From Streptomyces olindensis (GTDB lineage Bacteria > Actinomycetota > Actinomycetes > Streptomycetales > Streptomycetaceae), in NCBI GenBank assembly GCA_000696115.1, contig JJOH01000001.1:307410-371409 (forward strand): 64,000 nucleotides of DNA, given 5' to 3'. Both the position numbers and the translations under genes were made by a program. Below, piece by piece: positions 18,770 to 27,271 of the stretch (positions are counted from its first letter, which is position 1; each line of letters opens with the position of its first letter). The notes beneath the pieces are model-generated. The model was not told the origin of the DNA and did no database searches. It was given only the letters and a program-made list of their open reading frames with translations.

Positions 18770-20347
18770 GTGACCGAGGGGGCCGGCGCGCGCGCCGGAG
18801 ATCTGCCCGACGACCTGACCGCGGCCGAGGCCGGCATGTGGCAGGCCTTCCGCAACGGCACGGTGTACGACCTGAGCAGCGGCGACACCGTGGCGGACGA
18901 TCCGCACGGCGGCCACCCGTGGGGCGAGGAACGGACCGTGCGGGCCCGGATCGTGTGCTGGCTGCTGCTCGACGGACCGCCCGCCCTGGCCGGCCGGGTG
19001 TCGTCGCTGAAGCTGGTCGGCGTGCAGGTCAGCGGCTCGCTGGACCTTGCGGGCGGCCAGGTGGTGCCGTACGTCGAGATGCGCCGGTGCCGGTTCGAGC
19101 AGGACGTGCTGCTCCCGGAGGCCCGCTTCACGACCGTACGGATGGTGGACTGCTCGGTGCCGCGGCTGGAGGCGGCCCGGGTGCACACCGAGGGCGATCT
19201 GCATCTGCCCCGCTGCCGCTTCCACCGCGGCATCCGGCTCACGGACGCGCAGATCGGCACGGACCTGATGCTCAACCAGGCGATCGTGCACCGGGACCGC
19301 AGCGGCCGGTCGATCGCCGCGGACGGCATGACCGTCGGGCAGGACTTACAGGCGGAGCTGCTGGAGTCGCACGGCGAGCTGAGCCTGCGCGCCGCGACCA
19401 TCGGCGTCTCCCTGAGCCTGCGCGGGGCACGCCTGGCCAACCCGTACGAGCGGCTCGCGCTGAACGCGCCGCAGCTGACCGTCGAGCGCAGCCTGTACCT
19501 GACCCCGGCGGGCGTCGGCGCCCAGGCGATGAGCGGCATGACCCCGGCGCGCGGGACCCGGATACAGCGCTTCGAGTGCGAGGGCGGGATCCGGCTGGAC
19601 GACGGGCGGTTCGGTGACGCCGTCGACTTCGAGCGGGCCCGGTTCACCCTCACGGACGACCAGGAGCTGTCGCTGCGCCGGGTGCAGACGCCGGAGCTGC
19701 GGTTCCTCGGGGAGCCTCCGGCGCGCGGGCGTGTGGTGCTGTCGGGCGCCAAGGTCATCAACCTGATGGACCGGGCGGACGCCTGGCCCGGCCCGGGGCG
19801 GCTGCACATGGGTGGTTTCGCCTACGAGAACCTCGTGCCGCGCGGGCCGTTCCCGCTGGCCGAGCGGCTGGACTGGGTGGCGGCGGCGACCGCCGAGTAC
19901 AACCCGGAGCCGTACGAGCGGCTGGCGGCCGTGCTGCGGGCCGGCGGGGAGGACGAGGACGCCCGGGAGGTGCTGCTCGCCAAGCAGCGCCGGCACCGCG
20001 AGAGCCTGCCGCTCGCCGCCAAGCTGTGGGGCTACGCGCAGGACTGGACGGTCGCCTACGGGTACCGGCCGGGCCGGGCGGCCGTGTGGATGGCGGTGCT
20101 GTGGGCGGCGGGCTCGCTCGCCTTCGCGCAGGCCGGCCACCCACCGCTGAAGCGCGGCGAGCACCCGGAGTGGAACCCCACGCTCTTCACCCTGGATCTG
20201 CTGCTGCCGGTCATCGATCTGGGCCAGGTGGGCTTCTGGCAGCTGCGCGGGGGCTGGCAGTGGCTGGCGACGGCGATGATCCTGCTGGGCTGGATCCTGG
20301 CGACGACAGTGGCGGCGGGGGCCACGCGGCTGCTGCGGCGCAACTGA
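18770..20347 (+). CDS. Large membrane protein with repeat-rich N-terminal domain and a TTA codon
   Basis: A 525-residue protein of a family sometimes annotated loosely as oxidoreductase; I see no cofactor motif. Residues 60-360 consist of short hydrophobic-spaced repeats ([61 protein letters not shown]), like the pentapeptide/beta-helix type. After a helical stretch rich in Arg, two membrane segments lie near residues 440-460 and 495-518. GTG 18770 is chosen because GGAAGAG precedes it; ATG 18713 in frame is possible. Codon 193 is TTA (19346-19348), the only in-frame TTA I found in the window, so translation should need the bldA tRNA. Confidence 0.8.
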   Translation: MTEGAGARAGDLPDDLTAAEAGMWQAFRNGTVYDLSSGDTVADDPHGGHPWGEERTVRARIVCWLLLDGPPALAGRVSSLKLVGVQVSGSLDLAGGQVVPYVEMRRCRFEQDVLLPEARFTTVRMVDCSVPRLEAARVHTEGDLHLPRCRFHRGIRLTDAQIGTDLMLNQAIVHRDRSGRSIAADGMTVGQDLQAELLESHGELSLRAATIGVSLSLRGARLANPYERLALNAPQLTVERSLYLTPAGVGAQAMSGMTPARGTRIQRFECEGGIRLDDGRFGDAVDFERARFTLTDDQELSLRRVQTPELRFLGEPPARGRVVLSGAKVINLMDRADAWPGPGRLHMGGFAYENLVPRGPFPLAERLDWVAAATAEYNPEPYERLAAVLRAGGEDEDAREVLLAKQRRHRESLPLAAKLWGYAQDWTVAYGYRPGRAAVWMAVLWAAGSLAFAQAGHPPLKRGEHPEWNPTLFTLDLLLPVIDLGQVGFWQLRGGWQWLATAMILLGWILATTVAAGATRLLRRN

Positions 20348-20430
20348 TGGTGTTGCTGTGACTGTGGTTGTTGAACTGGCACATCTTTACGCTCTCTTGA
20401 CCATCGGGCGTACAACTTTCCGGAGGTTCG

Positions 20431-20454
20431 ATGAACGCTCTGGCGCCGCCGTGA
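20431..20454 (+). CDS. Seven-codon leader ORF overlapping the next gene's start
   Basis: A strong GGAGG (20422-20426) with 4-nt spacing precedes ATG 20431, which reads MNALAPP and stops at TGA 20452-20454. The TGA overlaps the GTG (20451) of the following gene in the same GTGA manner seen elsewhere in this window. It is the only good ribosome-binding site upstream of that gene, so ribosomes probably load here and reinitiate. The peptide has no recognised function. Confidence 0.5.
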   Translation: MNALAPP

Positions 20455-21500
20455 CCAGCGGTCTTTCAATGGTCGGCACCATGGCCATGCAGCTGCCGTT
20501 CATCCGCGCGAGCCGGATGACAAGGACCGCTCCCCACCCCGTCGGCGAGCCGTACACCGACGACGAGGTGCTGCTCGACGCGCCCGACGCGCGCCTGAGC
20601 CCGGCACTGGTCGCCGCCGCCCGGGGCGATCACGGACCTGCCGCGGGGCTGCTCCTGGCCACCCGCGCGGCGGCCGAGTGGGAGCGGCGCGACCGCTACG
20701 TGACCCGGCTGGCCGCCTTCGCGCGCTCGCGCCCCGAGTGGCTGGACGCCTGGCTCGCCACCTCCCCGAAGGACCCGGACGCGCTGCTGGTCGGGGCGCA
20801 GCTGGCGGTGGACCGCGCCTGGCAGTCACCGGCCCGGGCCGAGGCGCTGCGCGAGGTCAGCCCGCTGATCACGGCGGCGGCCCGGGGCGACCAGCGCGAC
20901 CCGGTGCCGTGGCGGCTCGCACTCGACCACGCCCGGGGCGCACAGGCCGGGCACACCTACTTCGAGGAGCTGTGGGCGGCGGCCGTGCGCCGGGCCCCGC
21001 ACCACTACGGCTGCCATGTGGCGGCCCTGCGCTACCTGGCCACCTCCTGGCACGGCTCGCACCACGAGTGCTTCGACTTCGCCGACCGGGCCGCGCAGGA
21101 CGCGCCCGCCGACGCGCTCGTCCAGGCGCTCGGCGTGCGGGCGGCCTTCGGCTACCTCACCGACCGCTGCGGGCCTGTGGTGCCGCGCGAGCGGCTGGAC
21201 GCGGCCGCCGACCGGGCGATCGCGCTGTCCCCGCTGCTCCCGGCTGCCGACCCCTGGCCCGCCCGGATGCGGAACCTGCTCGTCTACGTCCTGGTCCGCC
21301 TGGAACGCTGGCCGGACGCCGCCGAACAGCTGCGCCTGAACGGCCCGTACGCCACCTCGTTCCCCTGGGACCAGGTGTCGGACGACCCGCTCGGGCACTT
21401 CCTCCGGGTGTGCGGCGACGTCCGGGCCGCGACCGCCGGTGAGCCGTCCGGGCATCCACGGAGTGAACGGGGCGGACGAGTCCGCTCCGGCGACCATTAG
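20451..21500 (+). CDS. TPR-like protein of unknown function (DUF4034-like)
   Basis: A 349-residue, mostly helical soluble protein from GTG 20451. Repeated Ala/Arg/Asp-rich helical pairs, with segments such as YLATSWHGSHHECFDFADRAAQDAP and LLVYVLVRLERWPDAAEQLRLNGPY, resemble a tetratricopeptide-type protein and the DUF4034 group. I see no signal peptide or catalytic motif. A longer in-frame start exists (GTG 20358) but has no ribosome-binding site. The strong site upstream serves the out-of-frame 7-codon ORF, so I chose the coupled GTG. The last 15 or so residues are low-complexity Arg/Gly. Confidence 0.7.
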   Translation: MTSGLSMVGTMAMQLPFIRASRMTRTAPHPVGEPYTDDEVLLDAPDARLSPALVAAARGDHGPAAGLLLATRAAAEWERRDRYVTRLAAFARSRPEWLDAWLATSPKDPDALLVGAQLAVDRAWQSPARAEALREVSPLITAAARGDQRDPVPWRLALDHARGAQAGHTYFEELWAAAVRRAPHHYGCHVAALRYLATSWHGSHHECFDFADRAAQDAPADALVQALGVRAAFGYLTDRCGPVVPRERLDAAADRAIALSPLLPAADPWPARMRNLLVYVLVRLERWPDAAEQLRLNGPYATSFPWDQVSDDPLGHFLRVCGDVRAATAGEPSGHPRSERGGRVRSGDH

Positions 21501-21511
21501 GCTTTTGCGTC
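21498..21511 (+). promoter_or_regulatory. Putative -10 box for a leaderless transcript
   Basis: TAGGCT at 21498-21503 lies 8 nt before the GTG at 21512, and no purine-rich ribosome-binding site intervenes. The box overlaps the stop codon TAG of the preceding gene, so the LON-domain gene probably has its own leaderless transcript. Confidence 0.5.
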
Positions 21512-22252
21512 GTGACCACCGTCCGGCTCCCCCTCTTCCCCCTGAACTCGGTGCTGTTCCCGGGGCTCGTGCTCCCGCTCAACGTCTTCGAGGAGCGGTA
21601 TCGCGCCATGATGCGCGAGCTGCTGAAGACGCCGGAGGACGAGCCGCGCAGGTTCGCCGTCGTGGCGATCCGTGACGGCCACGAGGTGGCTCCGAGCGCG
21701 CCCGGCATGCCCGACCCGACGGCCGTGCCCGAGCGGGGGCCCGCGGCCGGATTCGGCGCGGACCCGGCGAAGGCGTTCCACAAGGTGGGCTGTATCGCGG
21801 ACGCGGCGACGATCCGGGAGCGCACCGACGGCTCCTTCGAGGTGCTGGCGACGGGCACGACCCGGGTGAAGCTGCTGTCCGTCGAGGCGTCCGGCCCCTT
21901 CCTGACGGCCGAGCTGGAGCCGCTGGCGGAGGAGCCCGGGGACGAGGCGGCGCCACTGGCCGAGGGGGTGCTGCGCTCGTTCCGGCAGTACCAGAAGCGG
22001 CTGGCGGGCGCGCGGGAACGGTCCCTGACGACCGGCGCCGACCTGCCCGACGAACCGGGCGTGGTGTCGTACCTCGTGGCGGCGGCGATGATGCTGGACA
22101 CGCCGACCAAGCAGCGCCTGCTCCAGGCGCCCGACACGGCGTCCCGTCTGCGCGACGAGCTGAAAGTCCTTCGCTCCGAGACGGCGATCATCCGTAGTCT
22201 GCCGTCGTTGCCCGCGTCGGAACTGACGCGCGGCCCGATGAGTCTCAACTGA
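21512..22252 (+). CDS. LON N-terminal substrate-binding domain protein
   Basis: A 246-residue protein made essentially of a LON substrate-binding domain, without the AAA+ or protease domains. The characteristic start is LPLFPLNSVLFPGLVLPLNVFEERYRAM, followed by VGCIADAATIRERTDGSFEVLATGTTRVKL and a helical C-terminal half (QRLLQAPDTASRLRDELKVLRSE). Stand-alone proteins of this sort are common in bacteria and poorly characterised; they may bind substrate proteins or act as adaptors. A helical bundle end and no signal peptide suggest a cytoplasmic location. It lies 22 nt upstream of the YbaK-type gene. Confidence 0.88.
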   Translation: MTTVRLPLFPLNSVLFPGLVLPLNVFEERYRAMMRELLKTPEDEPRRFAVVAIRDGHEVAPSAPGMPDPTAVPERGPAAGFGADPAKAFHKVGCIADAATIRERTDGSFEVLATGTTRVKLLSVEASGPFLTAELEPLAEEPGDEAAPLAEGVLRSFRQYQKRLAGARERSLTTGADLPDEPGVVSYLVAAAMMLDTPTKQRLLQAPDTASRLRDELKVLRSETAIIRSLPSLPASELTRGPMSLN

Positions 22253-22274
22253 ACGTCCGGAGCGAGCGGATCGC

Positions 22275-22775
22275 ATGGCGAAGAAGTCTAAGAAGCAGCA
22301 GTCCGGCGGCACACCCGCGACGGTGGCCCTCACGGCGGCGGGAGCGGAGTACACGGTCCACTCCTACGACCACGACCCGTCCCACCCGTCCTACGGCGAG
22401 GAGGCGGCCGAGGCGATGGGCGTCTCCCCGGACCGCGTCTTCAAGACCCTGGTCGCGGACGTCGACGGCACGCTGACGGTGGCGGTGGTCCCGGTGGCGG
22501 GCCAACTGGACCTGAAGGCCCTCGCGGCGGCGGTGGGCGGCAAGCGCGCGACGATGGCCGACCCGGCCCTGGCGGAACGCACCACGGGTTACGTCCGGGG
22601 CGGCATCTCACCGCTGGGCCAGCGCAAGAAACTCCCGACGGTCCTGGACGCGTCGGCCTCGGCCCACACGACGATCTGCGTGTCGGCGGGGAGGAGGGGG
22701 CTGGAGGTGGAGCTGGCGCCGGAGACTCTGACCAAGCTGACGGAAGCGACCCTGGCCCCGATCGGTCGGCCGTAG
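22275..22775 (+). CDS. ybaK: YbaK/EbsC family Cys-tRNA(Pro) deacylase-like protein
   Basis: A 166-residue editing-domain protein. YbaK hydrolyses Cys-tRNA(Pro) formed by prolyl-tRNA synthetase. The N-terminus is Lys/Gln-rich, then TPATVALTAAGAEYTVHSYDHDP, the conserved lysine in GVSPDRVFKTLVADVDG, GKRATMADPALAERTTGYVRGGISPLGQRKKLPTVLDA with the family GYxxGGISPxG motif, and a closing ICVSAGRRGLEVELAP. Length and motifs fit bacterial YbaK. It probably shares a transcript with the LON-domain gene. A weak hairpin follows. Confidence 0.93.
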   Translation: MAKKSKKQQSGGTPATVALTAAGAEYTVHSYDHDPSHPSYGEEAAEAMGVSPDRVFKTLVADVDGTLTVAVVPVAGQLDLKALAAAVGGKRATMADPALAERTTGYVRGGISPLGQRKKLPTVLDASASAHTTICVSAGRRGLEVELAPETLTKLTEATLAPIGRP

Positions 22776-22777
22776 CC

Positions 22778-22800
22778 GCTGCCTGGCTGCTCTAGGCAGC
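22778..22800. terminator. Short hairpin between convergent genes
   Basis: GCTGCCT at 22778-22784 pairs with AGGCAGC at 22794-22800 across a 9-nt loop, between the YbaK-type stop and the membrane protein read from the other strand, whose stop codon lies in the hairpin. No T-tract is present. Confidence 0.4.
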
Positions 22801-23553
22801 CGGCTGTGACGGATACGCCCCGTGCTCGAACTCCGGCTCAGGATCCCGCGGCCCGAACAACGCCGTCAGCCCCAGATGCAGCACCAGCGCGGCAAGCGGC
22901 CAGGCCAGCAACGCCCCCTTCGCGCCCAGCTTCAACGGCGCCGAGAACGTCACCCCCTTGCCCACCTCCCGCGCGTGCGCGACCACGTCCTCCGCGGGCC
23001 CGAGCCACACCCCGAGCCGCCAGGCCAGCAACGACCCGAGCAGCCCGCCGAGGGCGAGACCCACCACCAGCGGCACACCCCCACGCCGCCGCAGCAGGAA
23101 GACCACGAGCGCGCTCACGACCCCGAACCCCAGCCCGAGCAGGGTGAACGTACCGTCCACCCCCACGGCCTGCTCGCCCTCGGTGTCCTTGAGGTAGACG
23201 ACCCAGTTCCCGTCCACCACGTCACCGACCAGCGGCACGTGCGGCGCGAGCCACCACCACAGCACACCCAGCAGCACCCCACCGAGCGCCACGGCCAGGG
23301 CGACCACACCGGCCTCCCGCACTTCCGTCTTCATGCCGGGGCCGTCCTGTCCGTACCAGCCGTGCGCGTACTCGGCGTACTCGGCCTGCTGGGACCCGGG
23401 AGCCTCAGCCCCGGGCGCCGCGGCCGGCGGCTGCCACGAACCCTGTGCGGAACGTTCATGCGGTGGCGGTGGCGGAGTCAGTGGTGCGGTCACCCTGCCA
23501 TCGTGCCAGGCCCGCCTGTGCCCCGCGTCACCGGACGGTCCCTCCCCGCTCAT
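22792..23553 (-). CDS. Pro-rich N-terminus, four-TM membrane protein
   Basis: A 253-residue protein from ATG 23553, which overlaps the ABC permease stop (ATGA, 23550-23553). An alternative GTG at 23493 gives 233 residues starting VTAPLTPPPPPHE. The first 75 or so residues are Pro/Ala/Gly/Gln-rich and disordered. Four hydrophobic segments follow (VVALAVALGGVLLGVLWWW, LGFGVVSALVVFLL, LVVGLALGGLLGSLLAW and LLAWPLAALVLHLGL). The loop between the first two carries GDVVDGNWVVYLKDTEGEQAVGVDG. I do not recognise a functional family. The coupling suggests a link with the upstream ABC exporter. Confidence 0.75.
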   Translation of the reverse strand: MSGEGPSGDAGHRRAWHDGRVTAPLTPPPPPHERSAQGSWQPPAAAPGAEAPGSQQAEYAEYAHGWYGQDGPGMKTEVREAGVVALAVALGGVLLGVLWWWLAPHVPLVGDVVDGNWVVYLKDTEGEQAVGVDGTFTLLGLGFGVVSALVVFLLRRRGGVPLVVGLALGGLLGSLLAWRLGVWLGPAEDVVAHAREVGKGVTFSAPLKLGAKGALLAWPLAALVLHLGLTALFGPRDPEPEFEHGAYPSQPAA

Positions 23554-24371
23554 CGGACGGCCGCCCGCCGGTAGGCCCAGGTCGCCACGGCCAGGGAGAC
23601 GACGCCCACCACACCGCACACGGCGAGATCTCCGAGTACGAACGCCCAGTCGGGGTCCGGCCCGAACGTGCGCGCGAACGCCTCGACACCGTACGTCGAC
23701 GGCAGCAGGTCCCGCGCGAAGCGCACGACCTCCGGCATCCGGTCCGCCGGCAGCACGCCCAGCAGCAGCGCCGCCGACATGCCGAGCTGCCCCAGCAGCG
23801 TGGCCAGCTCCGGCCGGGGCGCGAGCAGCCCGAGCGCCGCCCCCAGCCCGGCGAGCGCGGCGCCCGCCAGCGGGATCACGGCCACCAGGATCCACAGGTG
23901 CGCCAGCGGCAGCCCGAACAGCACACAGCCGAACACTGCCGTCACGACGGTCCCGGGCACGGTGAAGGACGCGTACGCGCCGGCCGCGCCCAGCACCACC
24001 GCCGCGGGCGGCACCGGCAGGGTCGCGTAGTGGTCGAGCCCGCCGCTGGCCCGCAGCTGCCCGAAGTACTGCGCGAGCAGGTTCAGCGCGACGAAGGCGA
24101 CCACGAGGACCGACGACCCGGCGACGACGGCCTGCGCCTCCGCCCCGTCGTCCACGACCCCGCGCATCAGGATCATGATCCCGATCGACTGGAAGGTCGC
24201 CACGAACAGCAGCGGGATCCGCGCGACCCGCGCCCGGGACAACTGCGCCCGATACACGGCCGCCAGCGAAGGCCACAGCCGCGCCCGAGGTCCGAGCTCG
24301 GCCGCGCACGCGGCGGGCTCCTCCGCGGCCAGGGCACTGCCCGGCAGGACATCGGCGGGTACGACACTCAC
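23550..24371 (-). CDS. ABC transporter permease (ABC-2 type)
   Basis: A 273-residue membrane protein with six predicted transmembrane segments in the arrangement of ABC-2 type exporters. Segments include LLFVATFQSIGIMILM, VVAFVALNLLAQYF, AVVLGAAGAYASFTV and LWILVAVIPLAGAALAGLG. The motif LPSTYGVEAFARTF before the last segment resembles the LPxTY region typical of these permeases. GTG 24371 has GGGGAG upstream with good spacing. The stop overlaps the next gene by 4 nt. With the ATPase gene 100 nt upstream it forms an exporter; the substrate is unknown. Confidence 0.87.
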   Translation of the reverse strand: MSVVPADVLPGSALAAEEPAACAAELGPRARLWPSLAAVYRAQLSRARVARIPLLFVATFQSIGIMILMRGVVDDGAEAQAVVAGSSVLVVAFVALNLLAQYFGQLRASGGLDHYATLPVPPAAVVLGAAGAYASFTVPGTVVTAVFGCVLFGLPLAHLWILVAVIPLAGAALAGLGAALGLLAPRPELATLLGQLGMSAALLLGVLPADRMPEVVRFARDLLPSTYGVEAFARTFGPDPDWAFVLGDLAVCGVVGVVSLAVATWAYRRAAVR

Positions 24372-24471
24372 GTCGCGCTGCTCCCCTTCGTCGGGTCCAC
24401 TGCGGCAGTCGCCCTGTTCGGTACGTACACGGCGGCCCACGCGCTCAAGGCCTCGGTGTTCCTCACGTCCC

Positions 24472-25491
24472 TCACGCCTTCACCAGTCCCTGCTGCGCGG
24501 CACCGCCCAGGGCCAGGTACACGTCCTCCAGGCTCGGCGTGGCCAGCGTGAAGTCGTCCAGGGCGGCGAAGGCGGCCCCGCCGGTGACGGTGGCGACGAC
24601 CGCCCGCGCCTCCTCGGGCCCGAGCCGGAGCGTCCAGCGGCGGCCCGACTCCACGGCCCGGTCCCGCAGCGCGGCCACCTCCGGCACGTGCAGCGGCGCC
24701 GCGTCCCGCCACACCAGGTCGACGCGCACCTCACCGGCGACCTGCTCCTTCAGCCCGGCCGGGGTGTCGCAGGCGATCACCCGCCCCCGGTCCAGGACGG
24801 CCACCCGGTCCAGCACGGTCTCGGCCTCGATGACGTTGTGGGTGACGAGCAGCACGGTCGTCCCGCGCTCGGCCCGCCGCCGGTCCACCGCGGACCACAC
24901 GGCCCGCCGCGCCACCGGGTCCATGCCGGTGGTGGGCTCGTCGAGCACGAGCAGCGGGCGCTCCCCCACCAGCGCGGCGGCGAAGCACGCCAGGCGCCGC
25001 TGGCCCCCGGACAGCTTCTTCAGCGGCCGCCCGGCGAGCGGTGTGAGCCCCAGCTCGGCGAGGACGTCGTCGCGTTCGGCCCGCGCCCGCCGGACGTCCA
25101 GGCCGCGCAGCCGCCCGGTGGTCTCGGCGGCGAGGGACACGGTCAGTTCGTCGAGGGCGGTCGACTCCTGCCCGAGGTAGGCGAGGATGCGCGCGGCCCG
25201 CTCCGGGTGGCGGACGATGTCGTGGCCGAGGATCTCCACGCTGCCGTGTTCGGGCCGCATCAGCCCCGTGAGCTGCCGGACGAGGGTGGACTTCCCGGCG
25301 CCGTTCGGCCCGAGCAGGCCGAAGATCTCGCCGCGGCGGATGTCCAGCCGTACGTCGTCCGTGGCCCGGACCTCGGGTGTGCCGGGCGTGCCGCGGCGGC
25401 CCCGGACCGCCGGATAGGTCTTGGTCAGCCCGCGCACGGCGCACACGACGTCACCATCGTGCCGAAATGCCTGTGCCGCGCGCGTACTCAC
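24472..25491 (-). CDS. ABC transporter ATP-binding protein
   Basis: A 339-residue ATPase with Walker A GLLGPNGAGKST, Q-loop around LAYLGQEST, signature LSGGQRRLACFAAALVG, Walker B PLLVLDEPTTGMDP and the switch His in LLVTHNVIEAE. The 80-residue C-terminal extension (EVRVDLVWRDAAPL onward) is the usual regulatory domain of drug and ABC-2 exporter ATPases. An insertion VRGRRGTPGTPEVRA lies before the Walker A strand. A TAGTCT box (25500-25505) is 8 nt before GTG 25491, suggesting a leaderless operon start. Confidence 0.93.
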   Translation of the reverse strand: MSTRAAQAFRHDGDVVCAVRGLTKTYPAVRGRRGTPGTPEVRATDDVRLDIRRGEIFGLLGPNGAGKSTLVRQLTGLMRPEHGSVEILGHDIVRHPERAARILAYLGQESTALDELTVSLAAETTGRLRGLDVRRARAERDDVLAELGLTPLAGRPLKKLSGGQRRLACFAAALVGERPLLVLDEPTTGMDPVARRAVWSAVDRRRAERGTTVLLVTHNVIEAETVLDRVAVLDRGRVIACDTPAGLKEQVAGEVRVDLVWRDAAPLHVPEVAALRDRAVESGRRWTLRLGPEEARAVVATVTGGAAFAALDDFTLATPSLEDVYLALGGAAQQGLVKA

Positions 25492-25499
25492 AAGGGACG

Positions 25500-25505
25500 A
25501 GACTA
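25500..25505 (-). promoter_or_regulatory. Putative -10 box for leaderless ABC operon transcript
   Basis: On the minus strand TAGTCT lies 8 nt before the GTG at 25491 with no ribosome-binding sequence between. This is the same spacing as at 21512 and 34131. Confidence 0.45.
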
Positions 25506-25569
25506 CGGGGTCGGCGGGCCCGGTCCGCTCTCGGGTCGGTCCACAACCGGAAATCCGCCGGCAAAGTCC

Positions 25570-26790
25570 TCAGTCGCCGACCGGGGCGTGCTCCACGCCC
25601 GTGCGCACGCCGATCTCCTTCCAGAAGCCGGCCCGGATGGCGTACCGGTCGCGTTCGTCGATCTGGTCGTCCTTGTGGGCGAGCAGGCCGAAGCGGGCGG
25701 CGTAGCGCAGCAGCTCGCCGTCGACGCGGTGCGGGATGCGCGGGTACATCCCGGACAGTTTCTGCAGGTGGCTCTGGTCGCCGAGGCGTTCCACCCAGCG
25801 TCGGGCGAAGACCTGCCCCACCTCGTAGGGGTCGCCGCCGACGGTGGTGATGTCCTCCTCGCGGTCCGCCCACCGCTGCTCGGCGGTGGTCAGCTGGGCG
25901 AGCGTCGGCATCGAGGCGGCCTCGGGGGGCTCGACCGGGGGCCGGTCGACCCAGCCTTTGTCGGAGGACCAGCGGAGGGTGGCGGAGGCGGGGTGCTGGG
26001 CGGGCTGGGTGCCGGGGGCGCGCAGGGCGGCCAGGTCTTTGGGCGTCGGGACCCCTTTGGGGGCGGGCACCCGTTCCTCGCTGCCGTTCTGCCCGGGACC
26101 GGCCGCCGGGTGCTGGGGCGGCGGGGCGGGGCGCTCGGGCGGGGCGGAGAGGGCGGAGTCGGGCAGCGGCGCGGAGAGGATCGCGGCGATCTCGGGCCGG
26201 GGCGCGGGCTGGGGGGCGCACACCCCCGAGTACTCCTTGGCGCGGACGGCCTTGGTGATCCACGTGCGGTCGAGGACGCGCCGCTCGTCGGCCTCGGCGA
26301 CGAGGTCCTCGGACTGGTTGTAGTCGCCGTCGGCGGCCTGCACGGCCCACAGGTGGACGGCGACGCCGTGCTCCTTCGCGGCCATCATGCCGGGCAGCAG
26401 GTCGCCGTCGCCGGTGACGAGGACGACGTCGGAGCAGGCGCGGTTGCGGGCCAGTTCGGTGAGTTCGGCGTGCATGGCGGCGTCCACGCCCTTCTGCGCC
26501 CAGCGGCCGTCGCTGCGGGTCAGGGCGCCGAGCCGGACGGTGACCCGGGGCATCACGCGCAGCCGGCGGTGCTCGGGCTGCGGGACGCGGTCGGGGGCGC
26601 CGTCGAACCAGTAGATGCGCAGCAACGGCTGCTGTGTGTCGGATTCCGCGCGCTCACGCAGCCCCTGGATGAGGGCCGTGTGGTCGACGGTGATGCGGGA
26701 CCGTGAGGGCTCCCCGGCGAGGAGACTCGCCGCGGCTCCCAGCAGATACCCGGCGTCCACCAGGACGATGCAGCGGTCCACGCGACTCAC
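25570..26790 (-). CDS. NYN-domain (PIN-like) protein, putative ribonuclease
   Basis: A 406-residue protein. Residues 1-185 form a NYN domain, a PIN-related nuclease fold, with acidic residues in IVLVDAGYLLG, GVDAAMHAEL and VVLVTGDGDLLPGM in the expected order. A Pro/Ala-rich linker (about 205-300) leads to a helical C-terminal domain (WADREEDITTVGGDPYEVGQVFARRWVERLGD and DGELLRYAARFGLL) that may bind RNA or another protein. The GTG at 26790 directly abuts AAGAGG; a second GTG at 26781 has better spacing, so the true start may be three codons later. RNA processing is a family-level guess; no target is known. Confidence 0.83.
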   Translation of the reverse strand: MSRVDRCIVLVDAGYLLGAAASLLAGEPSRSRITVDHTALIQGLRERAESDTQQPLLRIYWFDGAPDRVPQPEHRRLRVMPRVTVRLGALTRSDGRWAQKGVDAAMHAELTELARNRACSDVVLVTGDGDLLPGMMAAKEHGVAVHLWAVQAADGDYNQSEDLVAEADERRVLDRTWITKAVRAKEYSGVCAPQPAPRPEIAAILSAPLPDSALSAPPERPAPPPQHPAAGPGQNGSEERVPAPKGVPTPKDLAALRAPGTQPAQHPASATLRWSSDKGWVDRPPVEPPEAASMPTLAQLTTAEQRWADREEDITTVGGDPYEVGQVFARRWVERLGDQSHLQKLSGMYPRIPHRVDGELLRYAARFGLLAHKDDQIDERDRYAIRAGFWKEIGVRTGVEHAPVGD

Positions 26791-27002
26791 CCTCTTCCCA
26801 GGAGGTTTGCTTCGGGCTTGCTTCGAGTCTGCCCGACGGCGCGGAGGTTAACGGCCGGAACTCGATCTTCGGCGTGGCGTTTCGCGCCACCCTGCTCCGA
26901 CTCCCCCTGTCACGCAGGGTAATTGTCCGACATGCGATCGTTGTCGGCCTGTGTGAATCTGGTCCCGGCCCTGGCCCCTAGATCCCCACAGGAGGCATCA
27001 CC

Positions 27003-27167
27003 ATGGCCAAGAACAAGAACCGTGACCGTAAGCAGCAGCGTCCGACCGAGCGCGGTCAGCGAGCGGACCGCCGTCCCACGGCGGAGACGGAGCCCCAGCC
27101 CGAGGTCGAGCTGACCCCCGGTGACGTGGCGTCCCGCAAGCGGAAGCGCAGCTTCGGCCACAACTGA
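27003..27167 (+). CDS. 54-aa basic, disordered small protein
   Basis: An isolated 54-residue ORF with an excellent AGGAGG ribosome-binding site 7 nt before the ATG and its own strong terminator. The sequence begins MAKNKNRDRKQQRPTERG, continues through an acidic Pro/Glu-rich middle (TAETEPQPEVELTPGD) and ends SRKRKRSFGHN. It contains no Cys and no membrane segment. The charge pattern suggests an intrinsically disordered protein that binds nucleic acid or ribosome, but no function can be assigned. It sits between the divergent NYN gene and the convergent dnaE. Confidence 0.8.
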   Translation: MAKNKNRDRKQQRPTERGQRADRRPTAETEPQPEVELTPGDVASRKRKRSFGHN

Positions 27168-27206
27168 CGTCTGTGTGACGGGTCGTCGAGACCCAGGCGC
27201 ATGCAC

Positions 27207-27239
27207 GAGGGGCGTACCCAGGTACCGGGTACGCCCCTC
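27207..27239. terminator. Bidirectional terminator between small gene and dnaE
   Basis: A perfect 13-bp stem (GAGGGGCGTACCC at 27207-27219 paired with 27227-27239) and a 7-nt loop lie between convergent genes, 40 nt after the small ORF and 33 nt past the dnaE stop. Confidence 0.8.
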
Positions 27240-27271
27240 ACGCGCATCGAGAGCCGTCCGCGGCTCGCTCG

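Noticed and set aside
22587..22592. TTA in the YbaK-type gene (GGGTTACG)
   Set aside because: In frame it reads GGT TAC (Gly-Tyr).
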